This document shows positions 54,518 to 64,000 of a stretch of 64,000 nt of DNA, piece by piece. Each line of letters begins with the position of its first letter. Within the stretch, counting starts at the first letter, position 1. The position numbers and the translations under genes are program-made. The notes below the pieces were generated by a model. It was not told where the DNA came from. It worked only from the letters and a program-made list of their open reading frames with translations, and did no database searches. Origin of the DNA: Triangularia verruculosa (lineage: Eukaryota; Ascomycota; Sordariomycetes; Sordariales; Podosporaceae). The stretch is from assembly GCA_033296885.1 (NCBI GenBank), contig MU863937.1, forward strand, positions 124,001 through 188,000, given 5' to 3'.

Positions 54518-55048
54518 ATGTCCTACTACTTCGCCATCATCTCCCCCCTCGACACCCCCCTCTTCGAGCACGAATTCGGCACCTCCAAGTCCGGAGGCGA
54601 CGGCCAGCCCCGCTTCACCGAGCAGGCCCGTCACCTGAACCAATTCATCCTCCACTCCTCCCTCGACATCGTCGAGGAGCTCCAGTGGACCAACGGCCAG
54701 CTCTACCTCAAGGTCATCGACAAGTTCTTCCAAAACTACATCACCGCCTTCGTCACCGCCTCCAACGTCAAGTTTTTGCTTCTACATCAGCCCACCACCT
54801 CTGTCCCGGCAAACGCGGCCGCGCCAAACACCGCGCAGGCGGCGGCTTCGTCTAGAGTCAACTCTACTTCTGTCGGCGCGAACCCGACGAGTCCGCAGAC
54901 GGAGGAGGCGATCAGGAATTTCATGAATGAGGTGTACGAAAACTATGTAAAGGCTATCATGTCGCCGTTCTACAAGGCGCCGAATATGGAGATTAGGAGT
55001 CCGGTATTCAGACAGAGGGTGGCGGCAGCGGGGAGGAAATATCTTTGA
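54518..55048 (+). CDS. TRS20: TRAPP complex subunit Trs20 (TRAPPC2/sedlin)
   Basis: Longin-fold subunit of the TRAPP tethering complexes, working in ER-Golgi traffic and as the adaptor between core TRAPP and its outer subunits. Single exon, 176 aa. The start MSYYFAIISPLDTPLFEHEF is the typical longin beta-strand entry. It continues FTEQARHLNQFILHSSLDIV, LYLKVIDKFFQNYITAFVTA and KFLLLHQPT. After an Ala/Ser/Thr-rich loop of about 40 residues (absent from the animal protein) the C-terminal helix follows (AIRNFMNEVYENYVKAIMSP). The ATG context is AAAATGTC. Intronless and secure. Confidence 0.93.
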   Translation: MSYYFAIISPLDTPLFEHEFGTSKSGGDGQPRFTEQARHLNQFILHSSLDIVEELQWTNGQLYLKVIDKFFQNYITAFVTASNVKFLLLHQPTTSVPANAAAPNTAQAAASSRVNSTSVGANPTSPQTEEAIRNFMNEVYENYVKAIMSPFYKAPNMEIRSPVFRQRVAAAGRKYL

Positions 55049-55465
55049 TTATGAGGAAACGTTGGAATGGACATATCACGCGCGTTACTTAGAAGAGAAC
55101 GGAGCTATTAGATACCCCAAAACATCAGTAATAATATCATGTCATGTCACGTCACGATTCAGATTCAAACCACGCCACAAATGTGAGATATTATGTTCAT
55201 TTGTTTGCTGCTTGGTATTGCATTTCATTCATCGCCATGAATGTTTGTGGTAGTCATTCCATTTGCTCCCACATCCCCGCCAAGTATCCCCCTTGAGTAG
55301 TAGTAATCCATAAACGCCAGCCTGAACAAAAACAAAGATAACCTTCCCTGGTTTGGTTGTTGTGTCCATCATGCCAAATATGTGTAAAAAACCGACCGCG
55401 AAAAAGAGAGAAAACACGCTTTCATGAACCCCTCCCCCAGCAGTAATGTCAGTGGAAGCACATGC
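55049..55465. other. Convergent 3' flanks of trs20 and histone H4
   Basis: 417 bp, no gene. No histone-type stem-loop was noticed; fungal histone mRNAs are polyadenylated, so none is expected. Confidence 0.6.
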
Positions 55466-56120
55466 TTAACCACCGAAACCGTAGAGGGTACGGCCCTGGC
55501 GCTTGAGAGCATAGACAACGTCGAGGGAGGTGACGGTCTTGCGCTTGGCGTGCTCGGTGTAGGTGACGGCGTCACGAATGACACCCTCGAGGAAGGACTT
55601 AAGGACACCACGGGTCTCCTCGTAGATCACTGAAGGAGGTATCGTTAGTATGATGGTTCACGGCGACAAGACCCAAGAGAGGAAAGGAACATACTAGCAG
55701 AGATACGCTTGACACCACCACGACGAGCGAGACGGCGGATGGCGGGCTTGGTGATACCCTGAATGTTGTCACGAAGAATCTTTCTGTGGCGCTTGGCACC
55801 GCCCTTTCCGAGGCCCTTGCCACCCTTTCCACCTGTTGACCATGATGGTTAGTACATGATGATAATTGACAACGATGATAGCAATGATGATGTAGTCGAA
55901 GATGACGACGACGGTGAGGCTTGGTGGGTGGTGGTGGTGGTGGGAGTGGTTGACGCGTTGCATCGTGCAGCAGACGCGTTGTTACCCCACCTAAACCACC
56001 AAGCCGATCGCATCACCACCCACCACCGCAAACAAAATGGCTTTGCAGCAGCGACGCCAGCGACGACATCATCAAAATGGAAATGAAAAGAAGCCAAGGA
56101 TGCAACTTACGGCCAGTCAT
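55466..56120 (-). CDS. hH4: Histone H4
   Basis: Core histone H4, 103 aa. Three exons, 56120-56111, 55832-55695 and 55629-55466. The first exon encodes only MTG plus the first base of the Arg codon. The N-tail GRGKGGKGLGKGGAKRHRK, the fold (ILRDNIQGITKPAIRRLARR, then EETRGVLKSFLEGVIRDAVT) and the end QGRTLYGFGG are as conserved as expected. Intron 1 is unusually long for this window (278 nt, GTAAGT...CAG) and GAT/TGG-repetitive; intron 2 is 65 nt. There is no H3 next to it, so this is a solo H4 locus, not a divergent H3-H4 pair. Confidence 0.96.
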
Positions 56121-57357
56121 GTTGATGGAGTTGTTAAAAGTAGATGGGGAAAGTGAGTTTGTTTGATGGAAAGTCGATTTTGATGGAAATCGACGATAGT
56201 GGCAGCGATTGATGGATGTAGTAAGAGAAGAGTTGGGAATGGGGGGGAGAAATGGGCAGAGCCTTCAATAAATACAGCGGGCAAGTTGTGAAGGCAGGCA
56301 GCGGGGGAGCCTGGGAAATCAGTAGAATCACGGCTGGCACAATCAGACAAAAAAAGGGCACTAAACCTTTTTCAGGCGGGGCGACCGGGGTGGTATTTTT
56401 TATTGTGACGGAAAATGCCCATTTTTGACGTGCAAAACCCAGCCGTGAATTGGCGGCGCAATCGCTGCCAAAAAATGCGCGCTGTGATTCAACTTGTTGT
56501 GCTGCGTGTTGGTGCGGCCATCGCGTTTTAGAGCCAAAGTTGGTTCGTGCGCTTCTTTTTCCCCTTCTTTTTCCCCTGAATCAGCCAGAAATCAATGCAC
56601 TGCTGGTCCGTGCGTCATCGCCCCCATTTTCTGGAATTCATTCCCCTTTTGGATCCAACAAAAAACCCCAACTTTGAAGAACAATGGGAGACAGAGAAGA
56701 GAAAGCCTGATGGGGGGGTGCCAGCGGCATATTTGTATTTTCTGCATGATCTCTATCAGCTCCATCTCTATGAGGTAACACTTTGTCAAATCAGCCTACT
56801 TGATTCCCCAATGGGAGCTTCCACTTCAGGGTGCCGAAGTACCTACACTCTCACAATCGTCACATCTAAAGGGATCCCGAGATAGAATGTACGGTGTTTA
56901 CCATCTTCAAACTGACAGTCAGGTCAGCCAACCTAATGTCTGTATTATGATCCATTTTTGTACACCCTGCCCTTTCTACCGTCCATTTCCCAGTCCGCCC
57001 TTCCATGTTCTGTGCTGTGTGTCTTGTGATGTCCGCCGACACATCCTATAGATGTCGGACAATGCGATGCTGAACTACTCATACAAAAACCAAAGGCCCA
57101 GCCTGCCACTGGTATCACACCTTATGCTCGCCAGAAACGCCATTGCCATGCAAAACAATGCCGAACTGCTGTGGTGAAGAAAAGAAAAGAAAGGGGTTGC
57201 CATCCCCCAGCCGCTCCTCCCTTGCGATCCATCCTCCCCAGGGGCTCCAGTGTATCACCACACACTGAGGGGATCGACGAAATCGCCATCACTATTTTAT
57301 TCGAACCGTAAGAATGAACAACTTCATGCTCCGACGTCATCGTAAAACTCATGAGCA
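56121..57357. other. H4 promoter and cdc27 3' flank
   Basis: 1.2 kb without a gene. No H3, H2A or H2B sequence was found. T/C-rich tracts (TTTTTCCCC repeated at about 56555-56578) lie upstream of H4. Confidence 0.55.
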
Positions 57358-59874
57358 TCAATGCATCATGGAATCGTCTAAGCAGTCATCTTCCTCCAGG
57401 CCCTCGATTTCCTGCTTGATCTGGGAACTCGCCTGAATCCAGATGTTAGCCTGACTACCGCCGCAAGAGATTAAACGAGAAGAACGTACCTTGGGATCCA
57501 AACTCAGCGCAATGGTGAAGTGGCGTACTGCCATCTTCTTGTCACCAAGCAATTTGGACAATTTGCCAAGCAAGAAATGTACCTGGGCCTTGTCGGGGGC
57601 CAGGTCTCGCAGAACCAAAAGCTCTTGTTGAGCCTCCTCAAATTGACCGGTCGCCATCAGAGCCCGGGCTTTCTTGTGTCGAATCTCAGGTGCACGTGGC
57701 GCCAGCTCAACGGCTCGAGAAAAGTAAGGAAGCGCCTGCCCAATCTGCTTTTGTCGCTGCAGCACAGTTCCCATACAGCAGATCAAGACAGCGTGGTCTG
57801 GATGGATGACCAGAGCTGCCTTGTAGTGGCTCAGCGCCTTGTCCCAGTTACCTAGCTTTTCAAACACCTTCCCAATTCCGTAATAAGCGTTGTAGTGTCG
57901 CTTGTCGGCCGAAATGGCCTGTCGATATGCCGTGAGGGCCTTGTCATATTCCTCGTTCTCCACGTGCTCGTGTCCTTGTAATGTATAGGCGTAGGCAAAT
58001 TTGGGGTGTAGTTGGATAGCGCGTTTGAAGCAGCGGAGGGCCTGCTCATGATCGCAGGCGAGAGACCACGCGTTGCCTAATGCGCACCAGGCATAAGGGG
58101 AATCCCACACAGCATCGACAAGTTCGTGTGCCAGGAAGGAGAGATCAGTCTCCTTCCTGAGATGCCAGAGGATGGTAGAGTAGACTTCCATGTCCTCATG
58201 GCGTGTCGGGGCTAGCATGCGCAGGCGTCTGAATAGCTTTTCAGCTTCAGCATAGTTTGCCTGCTCATAGTGTGCCCTTCCCATCCGGGCTAACACCCAC
58301 GGGGTGTCTTGGTGGCTGCGAGGCAGCGACGCAAACGCCGCCAACGCCTCTTTGCAGCGAAACTGTGACGAGAGGAGGTATCCAGTGGCCATCTTTTTCA
58401 AGAGCTCTAGAATCCATCTCAAAGCTTCATCAATTTTGACCGGCTCAGGTTCCACAATCGCCATTTTTGGTGGTGGCGCTTGCATCATGGGAGGCGCTTC
58501 CTTAAACCGCGGAGCTTCAGCCTGATCGACATCCATACCGCTTTCCTCCATCGGTTTGCGGTTGCCACTAACAACTCTGCCAACTGCAGCTACGCCTGAT
58601 CCTGGGCGGCCAATCCTTGAAATAGGGGGCCTAGCCTTCTTTAGTTCTCGAGTGGCAGTCGTCCCCAGCGCCGCAGCACCGGCGTTCGCCCTTGACGTAG
58701 CTGCTCTAGGTAAGACATTCAGCCTCGCGCTCCTCCTTGGCTCCTCGCCATTGGCTGGACGTGACTGGACTGGATGCCCTGATGCTGTACGTTTTCTATC
58801 GGTTACTGATGAATTTGTGGTGGTTTTCGTCCAAAGGTCTGCTGACGGATCTGCTGCTTGTTCTTGAGTCCTTTCTCTCCTCTTGGAGCCTAAGCGAAAG
58901 CCACCAAGTCTTGCCGGGGCTTCAAAAATACCGGGATCCGCCGTTTGAGCACCGCGGGTTCGGCGAGTTGGTGCTTGTGGTGGCTCTGGCTGGTGTCCTA
59001 AGCGTGATACCTGCGGTTCAGGGGCGACAACGGGGACAGGTCCAGTTGGTGTTTCCATTCCGTCCGACCCATTCTTGCTTCCTTGACTGCCATTGTATCT
59101 CGAGTGAGCCGCAGCAAACTTGGACATGAGATCATTCTGGGAAGGCTCGGTAAAAAGGTCGTTTCTTGAGGAGTCCATCTGGAATGCCGGAGGGCGTGGT
59201 GCGTCAAATGGATCGCTCTCGTTGGCAGCCTGCATGCCCGCCTTTCTTTGGAGAGGCTCGGGACCACTGCCCGATTCGCTCGTCGTTGTGCTGGTCTCCG
59301 AGTCGAAGTTGCGCGCAAAAGGCTCATTCATTTTGAAAACATTTGGTATCCTGACGTTAACCCCCATATCACAAAGCGCAGTGAAGGCCTCCCACATCAA
59401 AGGGTTAGTTTTCAGCGCATCCTCGAAGCATGGCACCGCTTTCTTCTTGTCGTCCAATGCTCGATATAACTTCCCTAGCAGACAGCTGCATGCTGCGGCA
59501 TCGGGATATGGTGCCCTTGAAGAAGCGCTGTGTTTCCCGATGCTGCATTTAGTAGCCCACAGAGCCCTCGCCTTCTCCAGAGCTGTGATTCCATCTTTGT
59601 ATTTCTCCAAGTCAAAGCACGACTGCGCAAATATAAAGGCACATCCCAAGTGCACGCCGCGGTACCCTGGAGCTTTGCTAATTTCGTATGCTGATCTAGA
59701 ATCGCCAAGCCGGAAATGGCAAAGGGAGAGGAGGTAGGCAGACTCGGAAGAGCGAGGGTCGTAGGCGTGCAAACGTTCGGCAAAGAAGATGGCGCTGTCG
59801 TAGGAAAAGTTGTCAAGGTGATAGTAAACTGTTTGCCTCAGTAGCGCGGCGACCGTGGCGCTATTCGGTGCCAT
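57358..59874 (-). CDS. CDC27: Anaphase-promoting complex subunit Cdc27/APC3 (BimA)
   Basis: TPR subunit of the APC/C ubiquitin ligase that binds the activators Cdc20 and Cdh1. Exons 59874-57490 and 57432-57358; 819 aa spliced. The N-terminal TPR dimerisation module begins MAPNSATVAALLRQTVYYHL and includes DSRSAYEISKAPGYRGVHLG. A disordered middle (about residues 190-470) is rich in Ser, Pro and basic residues. The C-terminal TPR superhelix holds ANYAEAEKLFRRLRMLAPTR, WCALGNAWSLACDHEQALRC, AYTLQGHEHVENEEYDKALT and YYGIGKVFEKLGNWDKALSH. The acidic end is GLEEDDCLDDSMMH. The 57-nt intron 57489-57433 has GTACGT/CAG signals but no stop and a length divisible by 3, so retention would only insert 19 residues. 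Confidence 0.94.
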   Translation of the reverse strand: MAPNSATVAALLRQTVYYHLDNFSYDSAIFFAERLHAYDPRSSESAYLLSLCHFRLGDSRSAYEISKAPGYRGVHLGCAFIFAQSCFDLEKYKDGITALEKARALWATKCSIGKHSASSRAPYPDAAACSCLLGKLYRALDDKKKAVPCFEDALKTNPLMWEAFTALCDMGVNVRIPNVFKMNEPFARNFDSETSTTTSESGSGPEPLQRKAGMQAANESDPFDAPRPPAFQMDSSRNDLFTEPSQNDLMSKFAAAHSRYNGSQGSKNGSDGMETPTGPVPVVAPEPQVSRLGHQPEPPQAPTRRTRGAQTADPGIFEAPARLGGFRLGSKRRERTQEQAADPSADLWTKTTTNSSVTDRKRTASGHPVQSRPANGEEPRRSARLNVLPRAATSRANAGAAALGTTATRELKKARPPISRIGRPGSGVAAVGRVVSGNRKPMEESGMDVDQAEAPRFKEAPPMMQAPPPKMAIVEPEPVKIDEALRWILELLKKMATGYLLSSQFRCKEALAAFASLPRSHQDTPWVLARMGRAHYEQANYAEAEKLFRRLRMLAPTRHEDMEVYSTILWHLRKETDLSFLAHELVDAVWDSPYAWCALGNAWSLACDHEQALRCFKRAIQLHPKFAYAYTLQGHEHVENEEYDKALTAYRQAISADKRHYNAYYGIGKVFEKLGNWDKALSHYKAALVIHPDHAVLICCMGTVLQRQKQIGQALPYFSRAVELAPRAPEIRHKKARALMATGQFEEAQQELLVLRDLAPDKAQVHFLLGKLSKLLGDKKMAVRHFTIALSLDPKVRSSRLISCGGSQANIWIQASSQIKQEIEGLEEDDCLDDSMMH

Positions 59875-61228
59875 CGTGTGAGGGATCAGCGACGCCGAAT
59901 AGTGGGTTTGCGACCTGGTATTATTGAGAGATGCTATCGACGATGTTGATCCATGGAATCGTAAGGACCGACGCTATTCCTCGCCGATGCACCTCTGAGG
60001 AATGGAGCAACCTTATTCGGGTGGTGAAAGCGAGAGGTAGGTCGTGGACGTTGTCGGGGGGTGGGCGACAAAGAATCTTTGGATGAGGGGTGTGTTTTGT
60101 TCGACTATCGGTAGGGAGGGCGGCGTCGGAAAGTGATGGTCGATGCAGCTGTTGTGATTAAGTAAAAAAAGCTATTGGCCTTCTAATAGTATCGCGACAG
60201 ATAATCGAATACCTGATGTCGAGCCAAAAGAGGGTCGCCAGCTTCGTGTGGTGTCGAACTGTGGTGATGGCGACGCAAAGCAGTCGAAAAAAACAAGGCA
60301 ACAATGGCGGGCCCGCAAAGACACAGCACGGGGACTGTTCGTCAAATTCTACCGGGACCCCAGAGCATGGCTTCCAAAAACGAAACGGGAAGGCGGCAAT
60401 GGGAAAGATGAAGAGCTGTTTGTCGTCATCCAGCGCATCCAGCCCCAAGCTGGTCCTCTCAAACCGTGCTCGTGAACCTCGAGGGAAGCACCAAAAGACT
60501 GAATGGGTCTCGCGATGTTGTGGTGGGCGCGGCAACCAGCCCTTCATTGGCTACGCGCCGCAGCCCGCCAGCCTGTCAGCGGTTGGACCTGCCGGGCAAC
60601 CCAACCTTTGCTGTAGGTGGGTTTACTAGCCACCGGCACCCAGCCACAGCATAACCGCAATGTTGCCTGCACATTCCCAACCTCTCCTCCTCGCTGCTTG
60701 CAAAATGGATACTAAATACAAGCTAGGATTCGATATTGTCAGTTGTCTTTTCTATTTGTTCTTTTGATTATGCTTCAGAGATCTTAGACCCAATTGAACC
60801 GCTGGTTGCAGTTTTGGCAGTGATACTTCAATGCCATGTGCAGGTGGTCCCATTAGCCACAGCAATGCCGTCATAGGTCCCTGAAAATGTGTTGCGACGA
60901 TGGTTTCCAACGTTCAGACGTCGTTTGGCAGGGGGAGGTTTCCACGGTAAAAACTGCACATTAGGCTTGAGTGTAATACATACATCGTCAATGATAGAGT
61001 TCATACTCGACAATAACAATTCGGAGGGTTCTTGGTCGATGCTAACTTGTAGAAAATCAAGCTGCTGGTTTGTGGGTCCATTCAGGGGTCCTGCATTCGG
61101 CCACGAATGGCATTAGCTCAAGCTTTAAGCTCACTTGACAATTGACATCTTTCATCAACCGTCCACGACATCTCAACACGCACCAGTGCCAATTCGACGA
61201 CTCAACATCAACTACACCGCATCTCACA
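59875..61228. other. Divergent promoter of cdc27 and snd2
   Basis: 1.35 kb. Open frames around 60216-60650 have no motif and are treated as chance. Nothing else recognised. Confidence 0.5.
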
Positions 61229-61714
61229 ATGGCTCAAAAGGCGCGCAAAGACAGGGCCAAGTCCAACGTGGCAACACTCAACAACCTCCATCTCGGCTCA
61301 CTCATCGTCAACGGCCTCTTTCTGTTACTCAACTTCATCTTCAGATCTCGGTCTCTCCTGACTTGGTTCATCCTTTCGCTCCCCAGCTTCGTCTGCCAGT
61401 TCATTCTGGAAAAGTCAGGCCGTCCGATATATGACCCCTCCACCAATGCGCTCAGGTCATCCGGAGAGGACCTTGCCGCCCCTGGCCTGACCGAGTACAT
61501 GTTCGATGTTGTATGGGTCACCTGGGCCGCTGCCATTCTCGTGGCTCTTTTTGGCAACTGGGCCTGGTTCCTCTGGGCCGTCGTGCCTGCTTATGGGATC
61601 TTCAAGGGCTACGGCATGCTGGGTGCCGCAAGGCAGATGGCTCAACTGGGAGGTGGAAACGCAGAGGGTGCTGCACCCGTGGGCAACCGCAAGCAACGCC
61701 GCGCAGCAGCTTAA
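61229..61714 (+). CDS. SND2: Snd2 / TMEM208 ER-targeting membrane protein (DUF788)
   Basis: Integral ER protein of the SRP-independent (SND) targeting route for membrane proteins. Single exon, 161 aa. A basic N-terminus (MAQKARKDRAKSNVATLNNL) precedes the paired hairpin spans LIVNGLFLLLNFIF and LLTWFILSLPSFVCQFIL, then VVWVTWAAAILVALFGNWAW and FLWAVVPAYGIFKGYGMLGA. The C-terminus is basic (GNRKQRRAAA). The length and the PxYxxxK motif (PAYGIFK) fit the family. The ATG context is CACAATGG. Convergent with gig1, 73 bp between stop codons. Confidence 0.9.
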   Translation: MAQKARKDRAKSNVATLNNLHLGSLIVNGLFLLLNFIFRSRSLLTWFILSLPSFVCQFILEKSGRPIYDPSTNALRSSGEDLAAPGLTEYMFDVVWVTWAAAILVALFGNWAWFLWAVVPAYGIFKGYGMLGAARQMAQLGGGNAEGAAPVGNRKQRRAAA

Positions 61715-61787
61715 TTCTACCCAACCCAACCTCTATGAGAATAGCGCCTTCTACGCCAACCCTTCAGGCTCTACCCGTCATATATAA

Positions 61788-62487
61788 TTACGCCTTGTGG
61801 CATTCAAGCTCCTTCGACCACTCTTCCAGCACCGCCGGTTCAACGTCCCTGACCAACACATGGACATGATCAACTGTCCGCACACTCTGAAGGGCCACCC
61901 AGTTCTTGAACCAAATCACCTTGTCCTTGCCCCCCGGCCCGAGCCTACTTACGAAGAATCTTTGGATGAAATCAGCCACGATTTTCCTGCTCTCGGGCGT
62001 CATGTCTCCGACTGTGTCATCGGTTGCAATGGGGGTTCGAGTCCAGACAACAATGTGAGAGATTCCTGGGGCAAATCCATACGGCCAGTCATTCATGAGA
62101 ACACGATAATCGGACGGGTCCGCAAAGGGTATGTCGGAAGCTGGAGTGAAGGGTGGCTTCCCCCAGGCCTTAGGGAGTCTGTGGGCAATGAGAAAATTGG
62201 TTATGTTGCCAAACTCCGCTTTTGTCTCGGTAGTCCACTTGATGTACCGCCGAAGATCGGATGGCTTTCTCTTGAGAAGATAGAGCTCGTTGTTCTCTGA
62301 ACATGTGTTAGGTCAGTCAGTAGTCTCAGGGCATCAATACATGAGCAGTATGGGCAGCCGTACGAAGGATCACACATAACTCGTCCCAGTCATGATATTT
62401 GAATTCTTCGTCGGTCTGTGAGAGCACCCATTTGTCGACCTCTGTCAAGGGAAAGGGAGCGTCCACGTGCTTCGCGTTCTCGCCCAT
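61788..62487 (-). CDS. GIG1: N-acetylglucosamine-induced protein 1 (Gig1, DUF3605)
   Basis: Cytosolic fungal protein of unknown biochemical role, named from the GlcNAc-inducible Candida albicans gene. Two exons, 62487-62364 and 62296-61788; 210 aa. Start MGENAKHVDAPFPLTEVDKW, followed by VLSQTDEEFKYHDWDELCVI; after the intron NNELYLLKRKPSDLRRYIKW. The DUF3605 core is PYGFAPGISHIVVWTRTPIA. A late block is VIWFKNWVALQSVRTVDHVH. The intron is GTACGG...CAG. The reading frame is open upstream of the chosen ATG, but that part has no family similarity I can see. Divergent from cbr1. Confidence 0.85.
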
Positions 62488-63163
62488 CGCTGGGATGTCT
62501 TTTTCCGGCAAATCTCTTGCCACACCTGTGCCGTGATGGCGGGGTTGCTTCTGGAGTTTCTTCAAGGTTCCGCCGCTAAAGCGTCTGGCGAAGGAAGCAG
62601 AAGCTTGTTCGTCAATGCCACGTTGAGCGGGTGCCAAGGACGGGCCGGGAGCTGTAAGTGCTGTGCGGTGCTGTCTGAGATGCAGACCCTTGAGGTTGTG
62701 TGTTGGGCGGACGACGGTCCCGAGTGAACGATGCATTGCTTCACCTCCACTTCCCAAACAATGAACCCGCTCATCGGAGGACTCGGTGTTATCGCTTCTA
62801 CCGTAAGCTGGTGCCACTGCCCGTCAAAACTGTGCCAAGGTGCCAACAGGGTGTCAACCAACCGGGGAGACGCAGAATTGTTGAACCAACCACAGGCGGC
62901 GCCATCGCTGTAGATTTGGTGGGGCCCCGGTTTTTAGAAACCACTCCCCGGGCAGAGTCGGTCCAGCCCGCAGGAAATCGGCCCACTTTGGGCCTCCCAC
63001 CCCCGTTCCGACACTTTTCAAGAAATCATTTTTCAGTTGACGGCTCCCCATCTGATCTTGTTTCTGGCGGTTGCGGACGGACTCATCGCGTGTGTCACTT
63101 TTAGATCTTCCCTCCTGCTTCTGTCGTCAACAGACAGACAGACCGACACACCCAATCGCCAAC
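62488..63163. promoter_or_regulatory. Divergent promoter of gig1 and cbr1
   Basis: 676 bp without supported coding sequence; frames here are shadows. No specific regulatory motif assigned. Confidence 0.5.
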
Positions 63164-64000
63164 ATGTCCGACTCCCTGCTTGCGAAGAAGTATGTCGACG
63201 GGATATACATCCCGGCCGGCCTCATCGTGCTCGGCACCGCCATTTTGAAGCGCGAGTTCCTGCACTACGCCGTGCTCGTCGCCATTGCCCTCGGCGCCAT
63301 CAAGTTCATTCGGACCCGTATGTCGCGTTGGAATGGTCAGGCAGTTCACAGGAGCCCTAGCTAATACCAATTACAGAGCCCCAGAAGGTTCTCAAGCCAG
63401 ATGCCTTCCAGGAGTTCGAGCTCAAGGAGAAGACCATTATCTCCCACAATGTCGCCATGTAAGCCAGCCAATGCGCGCCGACGACGACATAGTTCACGAA
63501 CTAACTAGACTCCTCCAGCTACCGCTTCGGCCTCCCCAGCCCTACCGACATCCTCGGCCTCCCCATCGGCCAGCACATCTCGATCGGCGCCCACCTTCCC
63601 CAGCCCGATGGCACCAACAAGGAAATTGTCCGCTCCTACACCCCCGTGTCTGGCGACCACCAGCCCGGCTACTTTGATCTCCTCATCAAGTCCTACCCCA
63701 CAGGAAACATCTCCAAGCACATGGCTGGTCTCGTTGTTGGTCAGACCATCCGCGTCAAGGGTCCCAAGGGTGCTTTCGTCTACACTCCCAACATGGTTCG
63801 TCACTTCGGCATGATTGCCGGTGGTACTGGTATCACCCCCATGCTCCAGGTCATCCGCGCCATCGTCCGCGGCCGCAAGGCTGGTGACACCACCCAGGTC
63901 GATCTCATCTTTGCCAACGTCACCAAGGAGGATATCCTGCTCAAGGAGGACCTCGATTCGCTCACCAAGGAGGACAAGGGCATTCGCGTGCACTACGTTT
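63164..64000 (+). CDS. CBR1: NADH-cytochrome b5 reductase 1 (Cbr1), cut by the window end
   Basis: FAD enzyme that passes electrons from NADH to cytochrome b5 for sterol and fatty-acid desaturation and diphthamide synthesis; anchored in ER or outer mitochondrial membrane. Exons so far 63164-63317, 63377-63458 and 63519 onward. N-terminal anchor: IYIPAGLIVLGTAILK. The FAD-binding domain begins PDAFQEFELKEKTIISHNVA, with the flavin motif VRSYTPVSGD and KSYPTGNISKH. The NADH domain shows HFGMIAGGTGITPMLQVIRA. The ATG at 63164 (CAACATGTC) is the first in exon 1. About 235 residues are visible; the C-terminal part of the NADH domain lies beyond the window. Confidence 0.95.

Noticed and set aside
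59120..59737. 205-codon plus-strand frame inside cdc27
   Set aside because: Antisense to well-conserved TPR coding sequence; no independent motif.
62020..62060. GGTTCGAGTCC, resembling a tRNA T-arm
   Set aside because: Lies inside conserved Gig1 coding sequence with no A-box or acceptor stem around it.

Overview
The window is nuclear DNA of a filamentous ascomycete (Pezizomycotina), most likely a Sordariomycete close to the Sordariales. The evidence is the density of about one gene per 2.7 kb, introns of 50-80 nt with GTANGT donors and CTAAC/CTGAC branch sites, GC-rich third codon positions, and the gene repertoire itself (Mei2-like RRM protein, DUF3605 Gig1, SND2/TMEM208, an intron-containing histone H4). 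The order-level placement is inference. There are 23 protein genes, the last cut by the window edge. I found no tRNA, intact rRNA, transposon or CRISPR array.

Layout. 0-10 kb: mitochondrial ribosomal protein uS10m/Rsm10 (-), rRNA-processing factor Fcf2 (-), CCAAT-binding factor Hap5 (+), exocyst subunit Sec15 (-). 9.5-13.1 kb is a long non-coding interval that leads into the Mei2-like gene (+). 16-24 kb: the SUN-like ER protein Slp1 (-), D-xylulokinase (+) and an alpha/beta hydrolase (+). 25-31 kb: NC2-alpha/Bur6 (+) and an unrecognised 799-aa protein (+). 33-43 kb: a Mup1-type amino-acid permease (+), phosphatidylinositol 4-kinase Pik1 (+) and an amidase (+) bracketed by 21-bp repeat arrays. 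46-56 kb: an unrecognised RS/poly-Pro protein (-), nucleoporin Nup82 (-), cap-binding protein Cbc2 (+), mitochondrial mL60 (-), TRAPP subunit Trs20 (+) and histone H4 (-). 57-64 kb: APC/C subunit Cdc27 (-), Snd2 (+), Gig1 (-) and the start of NADH-cytochrome b5 reductase Cbr1 (+).

The genes are mostly conserved housekeeping functions and do not form a metabolic cluster. Several pairs are divergent over short spacers (Fcf2/Hap5, Slp1/xylulokinase, Nup82/Cbc2, mL60/Trs20, Gig1/Cbr1). Nup82/Cbc2 is functionally suggestive, because both partners act on capped mRNA on its way out of the nucleus.

The most unusual signals are in RNA processing and repeats. The permease seems to need a 3-nt exon. 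Cbc2 needs a GC-AG intron. Hap5 has two acceptors 12 nt apart, where the stop codon of the short form is the acceptor of the long form. Mei2 has an 18-nt exon, and Cdc27 a 57-nt stop-free intron. Degenerate 21-bp tandem arrays of the same unit and orientation flank the amidase on both sides. A 33-bp triple repeat lies in an open frame just upstream of mei2. Rsm10 carries a very large Pro/Ala/Glu/Val-rich insert. No previously unknown multi-gene system is evident. Exon boundaries were assigned by hand from splice signals and family conservation.
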